From Lumnitzera littorea (lineage: Eukaryota > Streptophyta > Magnoliopsida > Myrtales > Combretaceae): a DNA stretch of 64,000 nt. The stretch is taken from the NCBI GenBank assembly GCA_024138015.1, contig JAMXBB010000006.1, positions 76,662,135 through 76,726,134 on the forward strand, written 5' to 3'. The notes beneath the pieces were generated by a model, which had not been told where the DNA came from, made no database searches, and was given only the letters and a program-made list of their open reading frames with translations. A program made the translations under genes and the position numbers. This document shows, in pieces, positions 56,114-64,000 of this stretch. The first letter of the stretch is position 1; each line of letters starts with the position of its first letter.

Positions 56114-58811
56114 CATAATATAACCATACGTATAGGTATAAGTATAAAATATAATTACATTTATATATATATAAATTGTACATATTAAATACATAATATA
56201 TTTAAGACTATGTTAATATAACACATAAGTATATTATATGTATAAAAATTTATATATAAATAGTATGGTATATATAGAAATACAAGTACCTTTGAATAGC
56301 ACATACATAATATATTATAATAGTAATTTAATAAAAAAGTAATTTAGTAAATATGAATATATATATATATATATACCATAACTTTAAAGAAACTATAAGA
56401 AATAATTATTTTAGAAAATTTAATAAAATATAATAATAAATATTAATATATCTATATAACGTAAAATCCAAAAATAAGAAAATTACAAAATATAAGATTT
56501 AAATATTTATTAAACCTTAATTATACAAAGAAAAGCTTAAAATAATATTTTATAATTATTTATGTCAAAATAATGAATTTCTTGATAATTTTTTACGTCA
56601 TAATTAAAATTGTAGGTTACAATATCCAAAATGAACCTCGTTACAAGGAAGTACATCTGAAAACAATCAAAATAGACTATAAGTTAAGCAAAATCTGAAC
56701 TAGAATGAAAAAGTTATACATTATTGAAAATTTAAGATAAATCAAGAAAAGTAAATAAAATATTTACGTAAAACTATGTTTACATTATACTTAGGTTATA
56801 GTGAGAAATTAGACAAATAATAATGAATATTTAATTAATAAGAAAACCTAGTTTTTCAAAACACTTATAAGCTTTCTTATCTTTTAGATATTCCATTATT
56901 GAGTCTTGGAATTCTTAAAGATCGGGAAAGTAAGCATTAACCCAAGTAAGGGAGTTCTTATGATTTGCTATCAGCTTATTATATGTTGCTTGTGTACTGC
57001 TTGTTGGTTGATATTGATTATTTGATTGAACGACTAATAACTTTGTGTGCTATCATCCATGTGATCACTCTCTTAAACTGGTAAATATAACTATTCAACT
57101 AAGATAACTAGTTATATCTATTGCATGTCTATGATTTCAATTGGTACACTAATGGAGAGTGTTAGTTTTTGCAAATTTTTGAGAAAAGTAATTTTTTTGA
57201 AAACGTTTTTCAAATCTTAAATATATTTTGTATGATTTCTATGAGGGCTCATAGTGTCTGTGAATAATATTTTAACTTTAAGGCAAAGCTAGCATAGTAT
57301 CTCTAATTGATTGCGAAAGGACATGCATAATTGTGCCTGAAGGGCCTTTGATATGTTTGGTGGGTGGCCCTAGTTAGGGTCTACCTATATCAATTGTTGA
57401 TTCTCGAACTAAAATAATAGTTGAGTAACATTTAGTGGGACTGTACCCCTACGCAATCTCATGCTGTTAAGGAGAGGTGCTCCATGCGGGTAAGTATGGA
57501 GGAAAAATCAATGTATAGACAATGTAAATCTATACTATTCATAGTTTCAGACTCCTATGGATGTATTGCTTGCATTCATTTCGTATGTAAATAGCTTACA
57601 TGTATGCTAATAATGATTGATAACTTACTTGAAAGGTAGTAGTGAGGAATGAACTCATTGAGTCATGGTTTACTCATTTTTTTATAGTTTCTTTTGTAGG
57701 TTTCTTGTACATAGGGATTAGGATAAGCTTGAGAGCAGAGTAAAAACTAAAGATAGGTTTGACAATATTAGAGTTGATTGAAAAGTATATAGGGGTGTAG
57801 AAAAAATTTATGTAGAGTATATTCATATGATAGGATTATGTAATATTTCTTGTAAATTAATAAGTTGTTTTACCTTGTCTTAGCATTTATTAAGGGATAC
57901 CAATTCTCTACAATTTTGATGGAATGTGCTTATCGGATATCCATTACCATAGTCACTTATATTTTATAGTAAGTTTATTCATTAAAATTGAAAACCTTGG
58001 AGACTAATTGTTTAGAGTTTTACAACTTTTAACTTGCAAGGCAGTTTTTATATCATGGGTGTATAAGTAATATGAAAAATTTAAGTCATCCTACTAGGCC
58101 CCCCTTAGGGTCATGATAATGTCAACCGCGTGGTCTAATGGTTCCTTTCTACGTGTCATCACGTAACACGTAGTAGCTAATGTGGCATGCCCCATCAGCA
58201 TCGACCAATTTGATGCTACCACGAGTCATGATGTGTGGCATAGTAAGATCCTGACACATGGTTGTTCCTAATGTAGCAGTGTTAGTTAAAAAAATAAAAA
58301 GACGCTTCATGCCTTTACCAACATTCGAACCTCTATCCTCATGCTCATACCTAATGCCTAATCCATATGCTTATTCGTTAGATTGTTGGCTTATACCTTA
58401 TCCAAATTTTACATATGGATCAAGGTAACTTAGGTTAAATTCAAGTCTAAACCTAGGCCCAATGGCTTGACTTCTAAACTTAATTAAAAATTCTACCATA
58501 TTAAATTGTTATTCCTTAAAAACATCTTCTTCTTCTTTTTTTCAATTTTTCCTATTTTTTATGACTTTTCAATTTTTAAAATTTTTTTATTTTCTAAACT
58601 TCTTATTTTTTAGGTTTCTTTCTAAATTTCTCATTTTTTGTGCTTTTTCTTATTTTTTTATTTCTCTAAAATTCTTACTTTTTTTAAAAATTTCTGAATT
58701 TTTGGATTTTCTTCAACTTTCTATTTTTTTTTTTTTTGTTTTTCCTTACTTAGGACCTATTGAGAAAATAAAATAAGATAAAATAAAGAAAGCAAAAATT
58801 GGGTATCTACA
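54315..58811 (-). repeat. 5' LTR of Gypsy-A (carries LTR B3)
   Basis: Colinear with the 3' LTR (34,738-37,482): ctttttaaattaggtttcc near 54,337, the pyrimidine tract 55,124-55,195, gtgttttgtg near 55,450, the gagagaaagag region near 55,830, the TATA box at 55,949, and the tgtagatacccaattttt start on the minus strand at 58,811. LTR B3 interrupts it at 56,035-58,118, and about 250 bp present in the 3' LTR (36,446-36,695) are missing at that point. Confidence 0.88.
56035..58118 (+). mobile_element. LTR B3, 5'-truncated copy in the Gypsy-A 5' LTR
   Basis: The right end cctactaggccccccttaggg then tcatgata matches the LTR-B terminus (gggtcatgaca with one change). Further shared blocks are gcgggtaagt, tcctatggatgt, tcttgcattcat and tttgtaggtttc. 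The first about 1.5 kb of the LTR is absent: it starts directly in the TA-rich centre (56,035-56,400). No target duplication is seen. One deletion across the left junction would explain both this and the loss in the host LTR. Confidence 0.7.
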
Positions 58812-58816
58812 CCTAC

Positions 58817-59990
58817 CATGTTGTTAGGTAATTCAAGCTCATAGGAAACTTTCCCAATACTTCTCTTAATTGGATATGGTCCAAGATACCATAGACTTCA
58901 CTTCCCTTTAATACCGAATCACCTCACACCCTTCATTAGTGATATCTTCAAGACTATCCAATAGCCTACTTAGAATTCTAAGGCCTTCCTTATAGCATCT
59001 ATGTAACTTTTCTAGCAGTTTTGGGCACTTTACATTTGCTTCCTAATTATTTGTACCTTCTCCTTAAGATCTTGTAGCATTGACGGTCTAATGACTTACT
59101 TATTGCCTACCTTATCCCAATAAATCGGTGATCTATAGTTACGTCCATATGGTACTTCATATGAAGCCATCTAAATATGATAGCTATCGTTGTATGTGAA
59201 TTCTACTAATGCAAATGATCATCCCAATTACCTCCAAAATCCATCATGTATGCCCTTAACATATCCTCCAAAGTTTAGATTATTCATTCTGATTGCCCAT
59301 CACTTTAAGGATGATAAGTAGTACTAAAGTTTAGCTTAGTTCCCATCTCCACTTGCAAAGATTGCCAAAATTGAGACATAAAACAAGAATCATGATTAGA
59401 TATTATTGACACCAAAATACCATGCAAACAAACTATCTCCTTGATACTTCTACCAGTTGAGAAAATGTTGTCATTTGCCTTATGACTATGAAATATGTTG
59501 ATTTCATGAGTCTATCTACTGCAACTTATATCATATCATGTTGTCTCTTTGTCCTTAGTAAACCACTCATAAAATATATTGTTATATGCTCCTACTTCCA
59601 CTTAGGTATAGGTAAACAATCCTCCTAGTCTTTGATGCTCGGCCTTCACCCTTTAGCAGGTTACATAATGTGATATATACTATGACACATCTCCTTTCAT
59701 TCCCATCCACCAAAATTTCTACTTTAAGTCCTTGTACATATTATTATTTCTAAGGTGTAAGGAATATGTCACATTATGCGCTTCTTCCAAAATCACCTTC
59801 TTAACTTTCGAATCCTTTGGTATACGAAGTCTTTCTTTAAACTTAAACATTCCTACATCATCAACTCTAAAGTCAAGGTGTTATTCAATACAATCTTTGA
59901 TTTTTTGTAGCTCTACATTTGCTTTCAAAGCTTCATTGATGCACTCAAGTAATGTAGGTTATACTTTCAAATTAGCTAACATACTACTCT
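58817..59990 (-). pseudogene. Del-C integrase, N-terminal zinc part, core and GPY/F-like module
   Basis: Zinc-binding part near 59,810-59,640: ILEEAHNVTYSLH with the two His residues, a KFWWMGMK stretch, and VTC followed by a stop and RVKAEHQRL (about 59,640; the first Cys is Tyr). Core pieces are VAVDRLMKSTYFI (about 59,520) and the frame-shifted remnants down to 59,000. The C-terminal GPYPIKRSIGKVSYELELPN (58,880-58,817) is a GPY/F-type module. The frame is cut exactly at the cctac target site of Gypsy-A and goes on at 34,732. Many stops. Confidence 0.8.
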
Positions 59991-60059
59991 CTTCCCTTGT
60001 TACAACTTCCTAGCTTAATTTCTCCATCTCCTTAATCAATTCTTGTTTATCAATAATGA

Positions 60060-60640
60060 GTGTAGTGACACTATCAAACTTCATTCTACTTAATGCATTA
60101 GCCACTACATTAGCTTTCCCAAGGTGGTAATGAACATAAGATCATAATCCTTTAGTAATTCCAACCACCGCCTTTGTCTTAAATTCAACTCCTTTTATGT
60201 AAAAATATACTTTAAGCTCTTGTGATCAATGAACATAGTATATTTTTTACCATATAAGTAATGCCTCTAAATTTTTTAAGCAAATATTACAATTACGAGT
60301 TGCAAATCATGAGTCAAATAGTTTCACTCATGTGATATGAGTTGTCTTCAAGCATAAGCAATCACCTTATCATTTTGCATTAACACACTTCCTTATCAAC
60401 TCCTTAAAGCATCACAATAGATTACATACTCTCTAGATCCATCTAATACCGTTAGTACTGGAGCGATTACTAACCTTTTCTTAAGCTCTTAGAAACTCTC
60501 TTCACACTTATCATTTCATTCAAGTTTAATGCCTTTTCATGTTACTTAAGTCAATGGCATGGCTATTTTAGAGAAGTCTTATACAAATCTTCTATAATAA
60601 CTAACCATTCCGAAGAAACTCCTCACTTCCATTACAATGG
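60060..60640 (-). pseudogene. Del-C RNase H pseudogene
   Basis: Recognisable on the minus strand: APVLTVLDGSREYVIYCDAL (about 60,460-60,410, with the first catalytic Asp in YCDA), then VYYDHKSLKYIFT, LNLRQRRWLELLKDYDLMFI and GKANVVANALSRM (about 60,250-60,080). This is the usual Ty3/gypsy RNase H pattern (RRW.ELLKDYD, KAN.VADALSR). Stops and frameshifts interrupt it. Confidence 0.8.
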
Positions 60641-61410
60641 TTGGCCTTGTCCATTCTGTTGCTACTTTCACCTTCATAAGGTCAACCGCTATTCCTGCTC
60701 TAAATACTATGTGTCTAAGGAACCATACTTACTCCAACTAAAACTTACACTTCTTTAATTTTGCATATAGTTGGTTTTCCTTAAGGGTCTAAAGCAAAAT
60801 CTTTAAGTGTTCTCCATGTTTCTCCTTACTCTTTAAGTATATTAAAATATCATCAATAAACACAACTACGAACTCATCTAGGTACTTTTTAAAGACACGA
60901 TTCATCATGTCCATGAATGCAGTAGGAGCATTCATTAATGTAAACAACAACACTAGAAATTCACAATGCCCATACCTAGTCCTAAAGGTAATCTTAGGTA
61001 CATCTTCTTCCTTAATTTTCAATTGGTGGTAACCAGATTATAAGTTTATCATTGAGAACATTATAAATCCTTTAAACTATTCGAACAAGTCATCGATTCT
61101 AGGGAGTGGATATTTATTGTTAATTGTTACCTTGTTTAATTCTCAATAATCTATAAGCAACCATAGACTTCCATCCTTTTTTCTAACAAAGAGCATCGGT
61201 ACACCCTATGGTGATGTACTTGGCCTTATAAATCCCTTATCTAGTAGCTCTTGTAGCTACTTCTTTAGTTCTACCAATTCTATAGTAGCCATGCAATAGG
61301 GTATCTTAGAGATAGGTGTAGTACCGAGTATAAGATCTATGATAAACTCTATTTCCCTATCTAGTGGTATTCTATGCAAATCCTTAGGAAAAATTTGGGG
61401 ATATTTAGAC
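60641..61410 (-). pseudogene. Del-C reverse transcriptase pseudogene
   Basis: Pieces on the minus strand: PISKIPYCMATIELVELK, then LLDKGFIRPSTSP, VLFVRKKDGSLWL, DYRELNK-like VTINNKYPLPRID and SGYHQLKI (61,300-61,030). The open frame 61,022-60,789 holds TFRTRYGHCEFLVL, NAPTAFMDMMNRVF and FIDDILIY with both catalytic Asp residues kept. Next comes ENQLYAK..KC and GMVSYYRRFV (about 60,770-60,600). Several in-frame stops and a frameshift near 61,020 make it inactive. Confidence 0.88.
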
Positions 61411-61479
61411 ACTATTGGTATATCTTCCAATCTCACCTCTTAAACTTAAGTATCTACTATTGAGGCAAAAATCCAGTAT

Positions 61480-61900
61480 TACCATTACTTAACAACTTCT
61501 AGGATTTACTTACCGAGACTACTCGAGGGATTTCTTTTCTAGAGCTTCCTTTAAAATGAAATTCCTCTCCATCATGCTTCTTGAATACCAACATCTTTCC
61601 TTCACAATCAACATTTACCTAATGTTCAATTAGCTAATCCATATCTAGTATCGCATCAAATCCTTTTATATCTAACATTACTAATTCTGGCAGCATTTTA
61701 TAAAGACCTATACACACATTACCTCCTTTCAACTTTTGTTGTACAATTTGTTCTCCTTTAGAAGGGGTTGTTACCACTAGATTATGCCTTAAAGTTTCTA
61801 TTAGGAGCCTATTCCTATCAGTATATTCCTTGGATATATACGAATGTGTTGTTCCCATATCGAACAATGTATAAGCAGAGCTACCTTCTATACAAGCCAA
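61480..61900 (-). pseudogene. Del-C aspartic protease pseudogene
   Basis: Open frame 61,900-61,634 with SSAYTLFDMGTTHSYISKEY, LVVTTPSKGEQI and MLDIKGFDAILDMD, followed by VNVDCEGKMLVF. Retropepsin-like domain of Ty3/gypsy. The active-site motif DSGxTHS reads DMGTTHS: Asp is kept, Ser is Met. It would process Gag-Pol. A stop follows ILDMD. Confidence 0.85.
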
Positions 61901-62239
61901 TCATAGAATAATAATCATAACTATATCACATTAGGGTACAGGATTCAAGAATACATACAACACATAATCACATAAGGGTATCTAAAAGGCATAGGGTTCA
62001 TAACTCATACCTATAGATATGTTGTTATCCCTATCTTCTTCATCCTAAATTGCATACACTATACCCTTCCTTGAACTCTAGGTCTAGTTCTAGCCTCACT
62101 TAGTCGGTTATTTCAATTGGCAAGTCCTGGCCTATTGGCTTGGGTTTAAATTGGTCTTGCCTGCTAATCTACATTATATTAAGTGATGTTATGTCTTATC
62201 TAATGACACTTATGGTAATATATACCTCTAATGTTTAGG

Positions 62240-63112
62240 TTCTAACATTACTTAACTAAATACCTAGCCTCTCCACAACTAAAACATTACTGTTGTAGTT
62301 CTTGACATTGCATAGCTTGATGCCTCCCATTACACTTCCAACAAAGTGGCATAGCTCCACCTAACTTCTAATTCTTATTAGGGGGTCAACAAATCTGTTT
62401 TCCTTTTACAATCTTATGGCTACTACTAGAACTCCCCACAAATTTCCTTTTCATACTTTCTATTTCCTCAGCTACCCTTTGAAAGTCACGAGCTTGCTCA
62501 ATTAAACAAGTTTCATGAACAATATCAACATATTGCACCAACCTTGTCCTTTTTAACTTAGCTTGAAAATAAAGATTGACTCCAACCCTAAACCTACCGA
62601 CCTTGGCACTTTTATTATTTTATACCGCTTTTAAGGTAAACTTCAACTACCTATTAAACTCTCATTCATATTCTTTAATAGTCTTACCTACTTGCCTTAA
62701 CTTGTAATACTCTTCATACATTTGCTCCCTCATACATTCAGGGAAATACTGCTCTAGAAATACATCTGTAAAAGCATTCCAACCTGTAGGTTCTACCATC
62801 ATCTGTTTCTTACCCTTCTACCAATTATTTGTACGTCTATTCTACAAAATTGCAGTAATTCCTACTTTCCTATTTGCTTCCAACTCATGCATTTCAAAAG
62901 CTTTTTCTAATGAATCGACCTACTCTTCTGCAACTAAAGGATTAGTTTTTGTCTCGTCAAATGGTTTCACTATACATTGCATCCAAGCTAACTTATCTCC
63001 ATTCACTTCACCATCCTTAACCAAAGCAATTGCAAGTTGTTATACTACATCCATCACTTGTAAAGGTAGAGCTTGATTTGGTTAAGGTTGTTGTTCTGCC
63101 CTCATCTACCTC
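62240..63112 (-). pseudogene. Del-C gag pseudogene with zinc knuckles
   Basis: Structural Gag. It begins MRAEQQ near 63,105. Then WMQCIVKPFDETKTNPLVAE, SLEKAFEMHELE, WNAFTDVFLEQYFPECMREQ and VGKTIKEYE.EFNR follow down to about 62,640. The C-terminal zinc part (62,340-62,240) has CWKCNGRHQAMQC followed by CFSCGEA, with the second knuckle having lost its His and gained a stop. The pattern equals that of the Del-F gag at 12.9-13.7 kb. At least six stops. Confidence 0.85.
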
Positions 63113-63316
63113 CTAGGAGTAGATGATGAATCAAGATCCTCACTTGCAGTGTTTACACCATTTTCTCGATAGTAGCAAACATGATAGACGTAGTTAGTAT
63201 ACTTATAGTGATCGCTACTAACATAGTTAAATTCATATGTCACCTAGCTACCCTATAGACCTCATATGTACCTAGTACTATGGTCCCTAATTTATGCACT
63301 ACTACTATCTAAAGGA
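63113..63316 (-). other. Del-C leader with a decayed primer-binding site
   Basis: Directly after the LTR end the minus strand reads ctttagatagtagtagtgca, which looks like an eroded tttggtatcagagc site. No other feature. Confidence 0.4.
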
Positions 63317-64000
63317 TGTCATATCTTGAAATAGCATAGGATATACCATTACACAAAAATACCTATTTATATTCAACAATAGTTCTATTTATAAAAAAAG
63401 AATATGGCAACAGAATTCAGCATTACACTTGTTCACACAAAAGAGTACATCCTTTAAGCATAACTAAACCTAAAACATAATACTTTTTTTCTTCTTTTAC
63501 ATATGTATAAATCCTTCAAGGGACTAAGATCAAAATACAATAAGGCTCCTTCAAAAAGTAGCTTACACTGTCTTATGTACTCATAAAAGTCTTTACTTTA
63601 GCTAACAACAACGTGTTGTTAATTTTCTTCATAACCTAAGGATATACAAGTATCCCCTCAACTCTTTGTGAGCTAAGTGAGAGTGTATATAACCAAAACA
63701 CAGAACAAGCATAACACACATTTACAAACACTAGTATCATAATGCATTCAATTTCATCTTTAGAAATACCAAGACAAGATGTTCATGTAAGCAATAGGTG
63801 CTAAGCTCATGCACATAACATGCATCGGTACCAATATCCTAACCCAGCCTAGCTCTCATTTGAATAGTCAACACTTTCGAGCATCTAGATACAAAGTCTA
63901 AGAACCTAGAGCAACAAAGAGCTACCAAAACCTAACATTTAGCCAGCCTAGTTGAAACCACATAAGTAGCTAGAATTGATTGAGTAATCGAAATCTATAT
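63317..64000 (-). repeat. 5' LTR of Del-C (3' part only; continues past the window)
   Basis: Begins on the plus strand tgtcatatcttgaaatagca, pairing with tgttacatcctaacatagca at 31,395, and stays colinear with it for the whole 680 bp available. Confidence 0.85.

Larger units (their letters stand above)
34738..58811 (-). mobile_element. Gypsy-A: large Ty3/gypsy element inserted in Del-C integrase
   Basis: Flanked by perfect 5-bp duplications cctac (34,733-34,737 and 58,812-58,816). LTRs are at 34,738-37,482 and 54,315-58,811. Minus-strand order: 5' LTR, PBS, gag start, DUF7745-like domain, gag, protease, RT, RNase H, integrase, tandem arrays, PPT, 3' LTR. Three LTRs of family B lie inside it (41,234-44,895; 50,191-53,610; 56,035-58,118). 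Without them the element is about 15 kb. All its enzyme domains carry stops and lost catalytic residues. Confidence 0.9.
31395..64000 (-). mobile_element. Del-C: Ty3/gypsy chromovirus-like element, 5' LTR running off the window, split by Gypsy-A
   Basis: Minus-strand element read from right to left. The 5' LTR runs from 63,317 past 64,000. Then come gag (63.1-62.2 kb), protease (61.9 kb), RT, RNase H and integrase (61.4-58.8 kb). The rest of integrase is at 34.7-34.5 kb, then PPT and the 3' LTR 31,395-34,360. Gypsy-A occupies the break. All parts follow the gag-PR-RT-RH-IN order of Ty3/gypsy and the sequence pattern of the Del/Tekay clade. Every domain holds stops or shifts, so the element is dead. 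Confidence 0.85.

Noticed and set aside
1..64000. tRNA, rRNA or other structural RNA genes
   Set aside because: tRNA-like words are only primer-binding sites. No A/B-box pair with a cloverleaf and no rRNA core sequence was seen by eye, and a covariance-model scan would be needed to exclude diverged copies.

Overview
This is plant nuclear DNA, most likely from a eudicot pericentromeric or other heterochromatic block. I see no host gene, rRNA or tRNA gene in 64 kb. The sequence is strongly AT-rich, and nearly everything that can be identified is LTR-retrotransposon material of Ty3/gypsy type (Del/Tekay-like chromovirus, Tat-like and Athila lineages). Most long LTRs (about 2.7-3.7 kb) begin TGTAA/TGTGA/TGTAGA and end GACA. 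Coding remnants are broken by stops and frameshifts, so nothing here looks autonomous. The species cannot be named from this window.

Left part (1-26,449): three fragments of one LTR family (LTR-E) cover about 1-4,654 and 7,559-7,893. A solo LTR (F2, 4,655-7,558, near-perfect 5-bp target duplication) split the third one. From 7,894 the remains of a minus-strand Athila element begin. Its 3' LTR is cut in two (7,894-8,293 and 21,678-21,999) by a Del-C-type LTR. That LTR is itself cut (8,294-9,307 and about 20,035-21,677) by a plus-strand element, Del-F (9,308-19,706). Del-F has 3.3-kb LTRs, a decayed gag, no visible pol, and a foldback MITE with a 9-bp target duplication. The Athila element keeps an Athila ORF-1/env-like pseudogene and its 5' LTR (to 26,449) but has lost gag-pol.

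Middle (26,450-31,394): an F-family LTR fragment interrupted by Tat-D, a 4.5-kb non-autonomous element. Tat-D has 303/320-bp LTRs, PBS, PPT, a 4/5 target duplication, no gag or pol, internal diverged repeats and a higher-order minisatellite just before the PPT.

Right part (31,395-64,000, continuing past the window): a minus-strand chromovirus, Del-C, with 3' LTR 31,395-34,360 and gag to integrase between 63.1 and 58.8 kb. Its 5' LTR runs off the end. Its integrase is split by Gypsy-A (34,738-58,811, minus, perfect 5-bp target duplication cctac). Gypsy-A has 2.75-kb LTRs, a gag ORF preceded by a DUF7745-like domain, protease, RT, RNase H, integrase and two tandem arrays in its 3' UTR. Gypsy-A was then hit by three LTRs of family B: a 3,662-bp solo LTR in RT with a perfect target duplication, a second solo LTR near the gag start, and a truncated copy in the 5' LTR. 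The relative order of insertion is therefore readable: F-type LTR, then Del-C, then Gypsy-A, then LTR-B.
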